DNA of 64,000 nucleotides from Streptomyces canus 299MFChir4.1. GTDB taxonomy: Bacteria; Actinomycetota; Actinomycetes; Streptomycetales; Streptomycetaceae. The notes below the pieces were generated by a model. It searched no databases. It had not been told where the DNA came from and saw only the letters and a list, made by a program, of their open reading frames with translations. Positions within the stretch are counted from its first letter, which is position 1; each line of letters opens with the position of its first letter. The stretch spans positions 344,939-408,938 of the forward strand of contig NZ_KB911585.1 in the NCBI RefSeq assembly GCF_000383615.1, read 5' to 3'. Position numbers and translations under genes: made by a program. Shown here piece by piece: positions 42,828 to 52,838 of the stretch.

Positions 42828-45586
42828 GGGCTGTCCCTGTGGTGTCGGAAGGCGAGCGGGCGGACCGCGTAGGCGCGGTCCAGGAGGATTTCGGCCACGG
42901 CCGCGTCCTCGGGGGCGGCGGAGCGGGCGGCCTGGTGGGCGAGGGTGACATAGCGACGGGACAGGTCCTCCCGCAGGCGGTGTTCGTCGGGCGGGAGGCC
43001 GAGCCGGGGGTCCGCGCCGGCGGACAGGGCCGCGAGGTCCGCCGCGCCGAGGGCGCCGCGGGCGAGGGCGCCCTGTACGGCCTCCCAGACCTCGACGGTC
43101 ATCCGGACCCTGGCCTCCTCGTCGGTGAGGCCGTGCGCGTGGAAGAGCAGGGCGAGGCGTCCCAGTACCTCGCGCAGCCGCTGCGGCGCCTCGTCGTCGT
43201 GCCCGGCCCTGCGCACGTACTCGATGCCGATCCGCACGGCCGCGGTACGCGCGGCGGTCCGGTGCCGCGAGTGCTGGGGTACGGCGTCCAGTTCGCGTAC
43301 GGCCTCCTCGCGTGCCCTTTCGCCGTCCAGCGCGAGCCGGGCCCGTGCGGCGCCGAAGGCCGCGCTGCCCAGGGACGGGTTGCGCAGCCGGACCGCCTCG
43401 TAGAAGGTCAGGGCCTCGTGCCGCCGCCCGAGGCGTTCCGCGCAGTGTCCGAGGGCCAGCTTGGGCGCGTACTCGCCGGGGATCGCCGCGTACACCCGGT
43501 CGAAGTGCCGCCAGGCCGCGCTCACTTGGCCGCGGGCGAGGGCCAGGAGTCCGTGGTGCCAGTCCAGCCGCCAGTCGTACGGGGCGCGGCGGGGGCCGAT
43601 CCGTGCCTCGGCCGCCCGCAGTTCCCGCTCGGCGGCTTCCGGTCCGTCGGCCGGGTTCCGCAACCGCAGTCGGCAGCGCAGGAAATGGACCTCCGTCGAG
43701 TCCCGCCAGTCGCCGATGTGCTGGAGCAGGGCCTCCGGGGCGGCGTCGGCGAGTCTGCTCAGCTCGGCGTGATGCTCGTCGTGGGGGTCGGGGCGCGGGA
43801 CGGGCAGGCGCTGGGCGACTTCGGCGGGCGAGGGCGGGGCGAACGGGGACGGCGCGTCGGGGGCGGTCCAGTGGGCGAGGGGTGGCGCGGAGCCGAGGGC
43901 GCCGTCGAGGGCGTAGGCCGACTGCAGGAAGAGCGGCGAGGGCTCGAAGGTCTCGGCACCGGTACGCAGCGACCTCAACTCGCGGAACACGCCCCGCAGT
44001 TGCTGCTCCATCTCCCGCGCGTCGGCGAACCGCCCCGCGGGCTCGCTGAGCGTGGCGCGGTGCAGGACACGGGCGAGCGAGAGAAGCCCGAGACCGCGGG
44101 GAACGGGGGCGGTGGCGTCGCCGGGCACCCAGGGTTCCTTGGCGGTCGCTTGCGGGACCGACTCGTTGTAGGCAACGCCCGCTGCCCGCACGGCACCTGA
44201 CGACTGAACGGGACGTGGAGAGCTGGGTTCGGCGTGCGCTTGCGGCGGCGCGGGGGCGGGTGTCCGAGAGACATCCGCAGACTCACCGAGGTTCCGTGCC
44301 GCTCGGCCACCCGGCGCCTCCCCGCCGCCCGACCCCTGGACCACCACACCCATCGCCGTCCCGCCAACCACCCCCTGAGCGCCACCCGGCACTTCCCCGC
44401 CAGCCGGCCTCTGGGCGACACCCGGCTCCTCGCCGCCCGAGTCGGACTCTACGCTCCGGTCCTCCGCCGCCCCCGAACTATGAGCCACCCCGGACGCCTC
44501 ACCGGTGCTCAGCGCCCCCTCAGCCGCTCCCCGGGCGGCACCCGATCTCCCCCCACCGCCAAAACTCTCCTCAGCCCCACGAGCGTCCCGGGCCACCGGA
44601 TTCTCGCCCGTGGCCAAAGCCTCCTCAACGATCCGTGCTCGCTCGGCGGCGAACAAGGCACCCCGGGCGGCCGGCCTCTCCTCGGTAGCCGGCGCCTCCC
44701 CCACCCCCAGCGTCTCAACATCCCCAAGGCGGCCCAAGTCCTCCGCCGACGTGCCCAGTCCGCACAGGCGGCGCAGCGTTTCGCCGAGGCTGAAGAGGTC
44801 GTCCTGTGGTCTGGACTCGCCGTACGGCCCCACGGTGGGGGCGCTGAAGCCGGCCGTGGTCATCCCCGGCGCCCCGGCCGGGCGTACGCTGCCCACGTCG
44901 ATGATCTTCGTCGTGGTGCCGTCGTGCATGACGTTGTCCGGCTTCAGGTCGCCGTAGACCTTGCCGGGCCGGTCGGCGTGCAGATACGCGAGGGCCGACA
45001 GGATCCGCACACCGTAGGCGAGCACGAACTCGTGGAAGCGCTGGTCGCCGAACTCCCCCGGGTTCAGCTTCGCCCGCGCCCGCACCTCCTCCAGCGTGAG
45101 CCCGTCCACGTACTGGAGGACGAGGAAGTCGCCGACCTCGGGGTGATGCCCGTAGTTGAAGACTCGGATGATGTCGTCATGGCCGAGGTCGACGAGGGCC
45201 CGCCGCTCCCGGGCCAGGGCACCCGCCGCGGCCGCCGCCTGATCCGGGTGCAGCATCTTGATGGCGACCTCGCGGTGGTCGACCTTGGTGTCGAGCGCGA
45301 GGTAGACCTCGCCCATGCCGCCGTAGCCGAGCGGCCGGATCAGCCGGTACTGGCCCGCGAGCAACTGCCCGGGAGGCAGGGGAAGTTCGCCGGGGTCGCT
45401 GCCGGGACCCCAGCCGCGTCCCAGCAGCGTGATCGCGGGCAGCACGGTCGGGTCGGGGTTCTCCGCGGGAAGGTCGACATGCGCGGCCCTCAGATACATC
45501 GGCTGTCCGGTGACGACGAGCGGACCGAACGACCCCTCGGATTCCGGTGGTTCACCGCACGCACTCCCGCCCCGAGCCCCCTTCAT
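42731..45586 (-). CDS. PknG-like serine/threonine kinase with TPR domain
   Basis: This 951-residue cytoplasmic protein has no membrane helix. Residues 80-280 are a kinase N-lobe and most of the C-lobe: LGYGGMGEVYLA, K110 in VAIKML, YGDLKPDNVM with catalytic D213, and IIDVGSV with D230, close to the atypical PknG loops. About 215 Gly/Ala/Glu/Pro-rich low-complexity residues (280-495) interrupt the C-lobe before LSLARVLHRATLSEPAGRF. A TPR-like helical domain follows (about 590-930). The rubredoxin domain of mycobacterial PknG is absent. It heads an operon with the GlnX-like and solute-binding proteins. The annotated ATG lies only one base after GAGGAGG, so a slightly later start is possible. 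Confidence 0.85.
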   Translation of the reverse strand: MKGARGGSACGEPPESEGSFGPLVVTGQPMYLRAAHVDLPAENPDPTVLPAITLLGRGWGPGSDPGELPLPPGQLLAGQYRLIRPLGYGGMGEVYLALDTKVDHREVAIKMLHPDQAAAAAGALARERRALVDLGHDDIIRVFNYGHHPEVGDFLVLQYVDGLTLEEVRARAKLNPGEFGDQRFHEFVLAYGVRILSALAYLHADRPGKVYGDLKPDNVMHDGTTTKIIDVGSVRPAGAPGMTTAGFSAPTVGPYGESRPQDDLFSLGETLRRLCGLGTSAEDLGRLGDVETLGVGEAPATEERPAARGALFAAERARIVEEALATGENPVARDARGAEESFGGGGRSGAARGAAEGALSTGEASGVAHSSGAAEDRSVESDSGGEEPGVAQRPAGGEVPGGAQGVVGGTAMGVVVQGSGGGEAPGGRAARNLGESADVSRTPAPAPPQAHAEPSSPRPVQSSGAVRAAGVAYNESVPQATAKEPWVPGDATAPVPRGLGLLSLARVLHRATLSEPAGRFADAREMEQQLRGVFRELRSLRTGAETFEPSPLFLQSAYALDGALGSAPPLAHWTAPDAPSPFAPPSPAEVAQRLPVPRPDPHDEHHAELSRLADAAPEALLQHIGDWRDSTEVHFLRCRLRLRNPADGPEAAERELRAAEARIGPRRAPYDWRLDWHHGLLALARGQVSAAWRHFDRVYAAIPGEYAPKLALGHCAERLGRRHEALTFYEAVRLRNPSLGSAAFGAARARLALDGERAREEAVRELDAVPQHSRHRTAARTAAVRIGIEYVRRAGHDDEAPQRLREVLGRLALLFHAHGLTDEEARVRMTVEVWEAVQGALARGALGAADLAALSAGADPRLGLPPDEHRLREDLSRRYVTLAHQAARSAAPEDAAVAEILLDRAYAVRPLAFRHHRDSPWLGKRVADWLRTVAYAPSHRTPSTSRGPSPP
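44102..44750 (-). other. Low-complexity insert coding region inside the kinase C-lobe
   Basis: This stretch encodes about 215 residues dominated by Gly, Ala, Glu and Pro, with recurring short motifs such as GEVPGGAQG, GEAPGG and EEPGVAQ. The plus strand is strikingly C-rich. It separates the helix around LFSLGETLRRLCG from the C-terminal kinase helices. It is probably a flexible loop that expanded by slippage. Confidence 0.7.
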
Positions 45587-45781
45587 GCCTCCTCAGAATA
45601 GGGCCAGGTGCCGGGATCGACCCCGTGCGTTCCCCCGAGAAGCGCGATGCCGCCGGGTTCCGGCCGCGCGACAAGCCGGGATCGACGTCCCCCACGGACC
45701 GACACCCCTCTAGAGTGAGGGGTTCCTGTCAGAAGAGTCCGGACCGCAGCCGTCCTGGCCAGCAGCGGTGAAGGAGACACG

Positions 45782-47944
45782 GTGACCCTGCGCGAGAACG
45801 ATCCGGAGTCCGTCGGCGGCTACCGGATCGAATCGCGGATCGGGACCGGCGGCATGGGAGTCGTCTATCTCGGCAGATCGGCCTCGGGGCGGGCCGTCGC
45901 GGTGAAGGTCGTCCACACGCGGTACGCCGACAACCCCGAGTTCCGGGCGAGGTTCCGGCAGGAGATCGCCGCCGCCCGCAGGGTCAGCGGCGCGTTCACG
46001 GCGCCGGTCGTGGACGCGGACCCGGAGGCGGCACGGCCGTGGATGGCCACCGCGTTCGTCCCGGGCCGCACCCTCGCGGAACTGGTCGACGAGTCGGGAC
46101 CGCTGGACTGGCCCGCGCTGCGGCGGCTCGGCACCGAACTCGCCGAGGCACTGCGGGAGATCCACCGCGCCGAGGTCGTGCACCGGGACCTCAAGCCGAG
46201 CAATGTGCTGCTGCTGGAGAGCGAGGGCGACGACGGGGCCGTACGCGTCATCGACTTCGGTATCTCGCGCGCGGCCGACAGCGATGTCCGCACCCAGACC
46301 GGCATGGTGATGGGCTCGCCGCCCTTCATGGCGCCGGAGCAGTTCAGCCGCCCGCACGAGGTCGGCCCCGCGGTGGACGTCTTCTCGCTGGGCGCGGTGC
46401 TGGTGTACGCGGCCACCGGGCACAGCCCCTTCGAGGCGGAGAACGCCTACCTGGCCGCGTACAACACCGTGCACGGTGAGCCGCGGCTCCGTGAACTGCC
46501 TGAGCAGTTGCGGCCGTTGATCTCGCGCTGCCTGGCGAAGGAACCCGCGGACCGGCCGGCGTCGGGCCAGGTCCTGGAGCTGCTGGCGGGGCTTCCGGAG
46601 GAACTGCCCGAGGGGCGACCGGCCGAAGAACCGGTCCCGGCGCCGCAGTTCCCTTCGACGGACATGGTGACCTCGCAGCTCGTCGACAGCGGGCCGGTCC
46701 GGCGCGGGCGCCGCGGGCGGAGACTGTGGGCCGCCGTCGCCGCCGTGGCACTCCTCGGCGGGGCGGGGGCGGCCGCGGTCGCCGTGGTGGACGACCAACC
46801 GGCGAGCACGGTCGACGAGTTCGACGCCCTCGCTCCGCGGACGACGCCCGGCGGGACGGCACCGGCGGGCTGGCGACCCTGGCACAACGCCCTCGGGTCG
46901 GACGGGAAGGACCAGCCGACGGGCGTCGGTCCGTCGTGCACCCCGGACGCGCTCGGCGTGTTCTGCGCCTCCGAGCAGGTCGCCCTGACGCGGCTGAACC
47001 CGGCGACGGGCAACGTGGACTGGACGAAGTCCATGAGCCGCAAGCAGGTCAGCAGCTTCTCGGTGCGCGAACCGCTCGTCCATGACGGCGTGGTGTTCGT
47101 GTACAGCGCGGACCGCTCGCAGGGCGTCGACGCCTACGATGCGAGGACCGGCGAGCGGCTGTGGCAACTGAAGGGTCCGCTCGGCCAGTTCGAGTTTCTG
47201 GGCGGAGTGCTGCTCGTCCGTCTTGACCAGCTCGGCTCCTCCGACACGGCACGCTATGCGGCCTACGCGCCGCGCACGGGCAAGGAGTTGTGGCGGCGCG
47301 AGCTGACCGCCACCTCGCCGAGCCCCTTCTACGAAGGTCCCGAGGGCACGCTCTACGCCGATCTGCGCGGCGGCGAGGGCGGCATCGCCCGCCTCGACGC
47401 GCGGACCGGCAGGACCCTGGGCCGTGTCGACGCGCCGAAGGGCGACCTGTGGCTGGCGACGGTCCACGACGGCACCGCCTACTACGCGCGCTGGGAGGAC
47501 GACTCCGGTGTGTCCGCCGCCTTCTTCGTCCAGGACCTCGGCAGCGGGAAGACCCGCCGGATCGACTTCCCCTGGAGCGTGGAGCCCGAGGCGCCGCCGC
47601 TGGTGCAGGGCGACACCATGTACATCTTCGACTACGGCAACGAGACCCTGCTCGCCCTCGATGTGAAGCACGGCAAGCCGCTGTGGTCCAGCTCGCGCGA
47701 CCTGCGCGTCTTCAGCGAACCGGCCTACCACACGGGCCGGTTGTACGTGACGATGCCGGACACGAGCATCGTGGCCCTCGACCCGGGGACGGGCAAGGAG
47801 ATCGGCCGTACCGCCCCGTCCTTCGACACGGGCGGCCGGTCCTTCCAGGAACTGTCGCCGAGTTCGGTGCCGCCGCTGCTGGTGGGGAAGGTGCTGTACG
47901 GAGTCAGCGGCCCGGGGATCTTCTCGGTGGCCGACGTCACCTGA
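45782..47944 (+). CDS. Receptor serine/threonine kinase with PQQ beta-propeller
   Basis: The product has 720 residues from a GTG at 45782 (AAGGAG upstream). The kinase is canonical: IGTGGMGVVYLG, K42, HRDLKPSN with D136, DFG at 158-160, and GSPPFMAPEQ. A single membrane helix (about 322-342) leads to an extracellular domain of PQQ_2-type propeller blades (LNPATGNVDWTKS, YDARTGERLWQL, YAPRTGKELWRREL, LDARTGRTLGRV, LDVKHGKPLWSS, LDPGTGKEIGR). Such propellers bind small ligands or cell-wall parts. It is divergent from the PknG-like operon, 195 bp away, and ends at a shared terminator. Confidence 0.93.
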   Translation: MTLRENDPESVGGYRIESRIGTGGMGVVYLGRSASGRAVAVKVVHTRYADNPEFRARFRQEIAAARRVSGAFTAPVVDADPEAARPWMATAFVPGRTLAELVDESGPLDWPALRRLGTELAEALREIHRAEVVHRDLKPSNVLLLESEGDDGAVRVIDFGISRAADSDVRTQTGMVMGSPPFMAPEQFSRPHEVGPAVDVFSLGAVLVYAATGHSPFEAENAYLAAYNTVHGEPRLRELPEQLRPLISRCLAKEPADRPASGQVLELLAGLPEELPEGRPAEEPVPAPQFPSTDMVTSQLVDSGPVRRGRRGRRLWAAVAAVALLGGAGAAAVAVVDDQPASTVDEFDALAPRTTPGGTAPAGWRPWHNALGSDGKDQPTGVGPSCTPDALGVFCASEQVALTRLNPATGNVDWTKSMSRKQVSSFSVREPLVHDGVVFVYSADRSQGVDAYDARTGERLWQLKGPLGQFEFLGGVLLVRLDQLGSSDTARYAAYAPRTGKELWRRELTATSPSPFYEGPEGTLYADLRGGEGGIARLDARTGRTLGRVDAPKGDLWLATVHDGTAYYARWEDDSGVSAAFFVQDLGSGKTRRIDFPWSVEPEAPPLVQGDTMYIFDYGNETLLALDVKHGKPLWSSSRDLRVFSEPAYHTGRLYVTMPDTSIVALDPGTGKEIGRTAPSFDTGGRSFQELSPSSVPPLLVGKVLYGVSGPGIFSVADVT

Positions 47945-47956
47945 GCCGGTGCGCAC

Positions 47957-47986
47957 GGTGGGCCCGGCCCGAGGACCGGGCCCACC
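47957..47986. terminator. Bidirectional terminator between receptor kinase and S1 protease
   Basis: GGTGGGCCCGG and CCGGGCCCACC are perfect 11-bp arms around an eight-base loop, located in the 49-bp gap between two convergent genes. Confidence 0.82.
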
Positions 47987-47993
47987 CGACCGC

Positions 47994-49136
47994 TCAGGCG
48001 GTGTGCAGGGTCAGGCCGTACCGGTTGAGGATCTCGTTGACGGGCTGGAACCAGGTCTCGCCGCCGCTGGAGCAGTTGCCCCAGCCACCGGAGGTGACGC
48101 CCTGGGCCTGGTCACCGCTGATGAACGAGCCGCCGGAGTCGCCCGGTTCGGCGCAGACATTGGTCTTGGTCATCTGGTGCACCGCGCCCTGGCTGTAGTT
48201 GACGGTCTCGTTCATGGCGAGGACGGTGCCGCAGTGCCAGTGGGTGGTCGAGCCCGAGCGGCAGATCGAGGCGCCGACGGGTGCCACGTTCGAGCCGCGC
48301 ACGAGCTGGTCGGAGACGGTGCCCCAGCCGAGCACGACCGGGACGGTCCACCAGCCGCTGCCCACGTTGACCCAGGCGTAGTCGTTGTCCGGGAAGGACG
48401 AACCCTGGAAGTTGCCGACGTAGCTGCGGTCCCAGCCGTAGACGCTGCCGGTGTGCTGGTCGCAGTGGCCGGCCGTGACGAAGCCGCCGTAGACCGAGAA
48501 GCCGATGGAACAGCGGACGTTGCCGGTGTAGAAGGGGTCGCCGCCGACGGTTCCGGCGGCGAAGGTGGTCGGCGCGGCGGCCACCTCGCGCACGGTGACG
48601 GGACCCGCCTTCCGGGCGCGGGCGACGAACGTCTGGACATCGTTGTCACGCTGTCGGCCGCTGACGACGTTCACCACGACCGTGCTGGCCTTGGGGTCGA
48701 CGTGCCAGCTGCTGACGGCGTCCGGTGCGGGGAGGGCGTCGAGCCGGGCCTGGGTGGCGGAGAGTTCCCGGGCGCTGTGGGCGACGGTGCGGACCGTGGC
48801 GCCGGTGGCGCGTATCTCGCGCAGGGCGGTGGCGGAGGTGCCGGGGGTGACGGCGACGGTCAGCGTGCCCTTGGCGGCGTCGAACCAGGAGCCGCCGAAG
48901 GACGTGCCCGCGGCGCGGCGGACCTCGGGCTGAAGAGCCGTGGCCTTCCGCTCGGCGGCGAGCCGCGCGACGGCCTGCTCGGGCGAGAGGCCGAAGTCCC
49001 GCTGCATCGCGGTGAGGAGACCGGCGGAGGCGGGCTGCTTCGCGTCGGCGGCGGCGGGGACCGTGCCCGCGGTCGCGCCGACACCGAGCAGGAGCAGCAC
49101 GGCGAGGCCCGCGCGCATGATTCGGGTGCGTCTCAT
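47994..49136 (-). CDS. Secreted streptogrisin-type S1 serine protease precursor
   Basis: This 380-residue protein has a Sec signal (GLAVLLLLGVGATAGTVPAAADA) and a prodomain of about 160 residues containing the alpha-lytic-protease prodomain pattern (WFDAAKGTLTVAVT, SSWHVDPKASTVVVNV). The mature chymotrypsin fold has the triad in GGFVTAGHC (His), DNDYAWV (Asp) and GDSGGS (Ser), plus paired cysteines (CSIG..GHC, CRSG..HCG, CAEPGD..NC). It degrades external protein. The palindrome at 49177, about 41 bp upstream, suggests control by a LacI-family regulator. Confidence 0.93.
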   Translation of the reverse strand: MRRTRIMRAGLAVLLLLGVGATAGTVPAAADAKQPASAGLLTAMQRDFGLSPEQAVARLAAERKATALQPEVRRAAGTSFGGSWFDAAKGTLTVAVTPGTSATALREIRATGATVRTVAHSARELSATQARLDALPAPDAVSSWHVDPKASTVVVNVVSGRQRDNDVQTFVARARKAGPVTVREVAAAPTTFAAGTVGGDPFYTGNVRCSIGFSVYGGFVTAGHCDQHTGSVYGWDRSYVGNFQGSSFPDNDYAWVNVGSGWWTVPVVLGWGTVSDQLVRGSNVAPVGASICRSGSTTHWHCGTVLAMNETVNYSQGAVHQMTKTNVCAEPGDSGGSFISGDQAQGVTSGGWGNCSSGGETWFQPVNEILNRYGLTLHTA

Positions 49137-49176
49137 GGAGGTTGCCCTTCGTCGTTCAACGGGATGGCAGAGTTCT

Positions 49177-49192
49177 CTGAGAGCGCTCTCAG
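49177..49192. promoter_or_regulatory. Perfect 16-bp LacI-type palindrome
   Basis: CTGAGAGCGCTCTCAG lies in the 204-bp divergent region, 41 bp before the protease gene and 149 bp before the ThuA gene. The AGCGCT centre resembles CebR/LacI-type operators of Streptomyces. Confidence 0.65.
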
Positions 49193-49222
49193 GCTGGCCC
49201 GGCAGAGCCTAGTCGCTGACTA

Positions 49223-49240
49223 TTGACAGGTCCATACCAA
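49223..49240 (+). promoter_or_regulatory. -35-like TTGACA with overlapping GntR/DasR-like box
   Basis: TTGACA at 49223-49228 is followed by GGTCCATACCA, which resembles the TGGTC-N2-GACCA operators of DasR-type GntR regulators. It lies about 100 bp before the ThuA ATG. The match is partial. Confidence 0.35.
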
Positions 49241-49340
49241 ATATCGAGGTTGTCGAAATCCTGTCCCCGCCCGGGGATTTCGTCCGGCTCCGCTGGGGGA
49301 TCTCCCCCAGGAACCCGCTCCTGCCCCGCAAAGGAACAAG

Positions 49341-50042
49341 ATGACACGGAAGAAAGCCCTGGTGGTCCGAGGCGGCTGGGAAGGACACCAGCCGGTCAAG
49401 GCCACCGAACTGTTCCTGCCCTTTCTGGAGAGCCACGGCTACGACATCCGCATCGAGGAGTCCCCCGAGGTCTACGCCGACAGCGCCGAGATGGCCGCCA
49501 CCGACCTCGTCCTGCAGTGCGTGACCATGTCCGAGATCACCGGCGAGCAGGCGTCGGGACTGAGCGCGGCCGTCGCGGCCGGTACCGGCCTGACCGGCTG
49601 GCACGGTGGGATCGCCGACTCGTTCCGGGCCTCGTCCGACTATCTCCACCTGGTGGGCGGCCAGTTCGCGACCCATCCGGGCAAGGAACCGTGCGAGCGG
49701 CGGGGCGGCGAGGAGGACAACTTCCTGCCGCACACCGTCACCTTCACCGATCTCGGCCGTGAACACCCCGTGACCGCGGGCATCGAGGACTTCGAGCTGG
49801 TCACGGAGCAGTACTGGGTGCTCCACGACGACCTGATCGACGTCCTCGCCACCACCACTCATCCCGCCCGGCCGTGGCAGCCCTGGCACCGTCCGGTCAC
49901 CTCCCCCGCCGTCTGGTCCCGTCAGTGGGGCGCCGGGCGGATCGTGGTGTCGACTCCCGGGCACAGTCTCGACGTCCTCGAGCACCCCGCCGTCCGTACC
50001 GTCATCGAGAGGGGCATGCTGTGGGCGACGCGCACCGCATAG
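49341..50042 (+). CDS. ThuA-family protein
   Basis: This 233-residue protein starts at an ATG with AAAGGAAC upstream. The class-I amidotransferase-like fold shows KALVVRGGWEGHQPVK, DLVLQCVTMSEIT, LTGWHGGIADSF, VGGQFATHPG and RQWGAGRIVVSTPGHSLDVLEHP. ThuA of rhizobia belongs to 3-keto-trehalose and 3-keto-sucrose metabolism and acts with the ThuB dehydrogenase. Its end overlaps the GTG of the following Gfo/Idh/MocA gene by 22 bp, the same pairing. A disaccharide ketoglycoside pathway is likely; the substrate is not shown. Confidence 0.88.
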   Translation: MTRKKALVVRGGWEGHQPVKATELFLPFLESHGYDIRIEESPEVYADSAEMAATDLVLQCVTMSEITGEQASGLSAAVAAGTGLTGWHGGIADSFRASSDYLHLVGGQFATHPGKEPCERRGGEEDNFLPHTVTFTDLGREHPVTAGIEDFELVTEQYWVLHDDLIDVLATTTHPARPWQPWHRPVTSPAVWSRQWGAGRIVVSTPGHSLDVLEHPAVRTVIERGMLWATRTA

Positions 50043-51118
50043 GCGTCATAGGTCTCGGCGTCATCTCCCGCGCCTACCTGGACACGCTCGTCGGCCGCTC
50101 CGCCGTGCGCGTCACCGCGGTCGCCGACCTGGACGCCTCCCGGTCGGCCGCCGTCGCCGCAGAACTGCCCGGCGTACGGGCGCTGTCCGTCGAGGAACTG
50201 CTGGCCGCCCCGGACGTCGATACGGTACTGAACCTCACGGTCCCCGCGGCGCACGCCGAGATCGCCCTCGGCGCCATCCGTCACGGCAAGAACGTCTACG
50301 GCGAGAAGCCGCTGGCCGCCGAACTCACCGCCGCCCGCGGCGTCCTGGAGGCCGCGGAGAAGGCGGCGGTCGGTGTGGGGTGCGCGCCGGACACCGTCCT
50401 CGGCACCGGGGTCCAGACGGCACGGGCGGCGGTGGACGCCGGGGCCGTCGGCCGCCCGCTGTTCGCCTCGGCCGTCATGGTCACCCCGGGCCACGAACGG
50501 TGGCATCCCCAGCCGGACTTCTACTACACGGCGGGCGGCGGCCCCCTGCTGGACATGGGGCCGTACTACCTGTCCTCCCTGGTGCATCTGCTGGGTCCGG
50601 TGCGGGCCGTGATCGGGGCGTCCAGCCGGCTCCGCACCGAGCGGGTCATCGGGTCCGGCCCGCGCGCGGGCGAGCGGATCCCGGTCGAGGTGGACAGCCA
50701 TGTCTCCGGGGTCCTCGAACACGAGGGCGGGGCCCTGACGACGATCACGACGAGCTTCGACGGCGTCACCACCACGGCCGCGCCGATCGAGGTCCACGGC
50801 GAGACGGGCACCCTCACGGTCCCGGACCCGAACACCTTCGATGGCGAGGTACGGCTGCTCGAACTCGGTGCGGACCAATGGCGCACGCTTCCGCCCTCCG
50901 CCGGATACGTCGGCGCCGCCCGGGGTGTCGGACTGCTCGACTTCGTCGCCGCCGACGCACAGCGGCCCCCGCGCGCGAGCGGTGAACTCGCCCTGCACGT
51001 GCTGGAGACGATGACCGCCCTGCTCCGTTCCTCGGCCGAGGGGCGCCGGATCGAGCTGTCGACGTCGGTCGAGCGGCCTGATCCGGTCCCGCTGACGGCT
51101 CCGGAGAAGTGGCGGTGA
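50021..51118 (+). CDS. Gfo/Idh/MocA dehydrogenase paired with ThuA
   Basis: The product has 365 residues from a GTG at 50021 with GAGAGGGG upstream inside the ThuA gene. RIGVIGLGVISRAYLDTL is the NAD loop, GEKPLAAE carries the catalytic-lysine motif, and GGGPLLDMGPYYLSSLVHLLGP is the conserved aspartate-tyrosine segment. It probably oxidises a sugar or glycoside hydroxyl to a keto group, with ThuA acting next. The operon may be controlled by the sites at 49177 and 49223. Confidence 0.9.
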   Translation: MGDAHRIGVIGLGVISRAYLDTLVGRSAVRVTAVADLDASRSAAVAAELPGVRALSVEELLAAPDVDTVLNLTVPAAHAEIALGAIRHGKNVYGEKPLAAELTAARGVLEAAEKAAVGVGCAPDTVLGTGVQTARAAVDAGAVGRPLFASAVMVTPGHERWHPQPDFYYTAGGGPLLDMGPYYLSSLVHLLGPVRAVIGASSRLRTERVIGSGPRAGERIPVEVDSHVSGVLEHEGGALTTITTSFDGVTTTAAPIEVHGETGTLTVPDPNTFDGEVRLLELGADQWRTLPPSAGYVGAARGVGLLDFVAADAQRPPRASGELALHVLETMTALLRSSAEGRRIELSTSVERPDPVPLTAPEKWR

Positions 51119-52594
<1,476 letters not shown>

Positions 52595-52838
52595 CGGGCC
52601 CTCCCGAGTCCCCTCGGCGGATACCTCTCCCGTCCCAGAGTCCCACCTCCGAAGCACCCCGGACAGTCGGCGCACAGCACCGGGGCGGTGTGCGACGCCC
52701 CGCTCACAGAACGTGCGCCCCGGCCCGCAGCCAGAGCGGGGCCGCGGTGAGGGGGATGCGGACCAGGTCCGCTGTCCCGTGGGCGCGCAGGCGTCAGACC
52801 GGTATCGCTGACTTCCGCTCCGTATCTCTCGGCATCTT

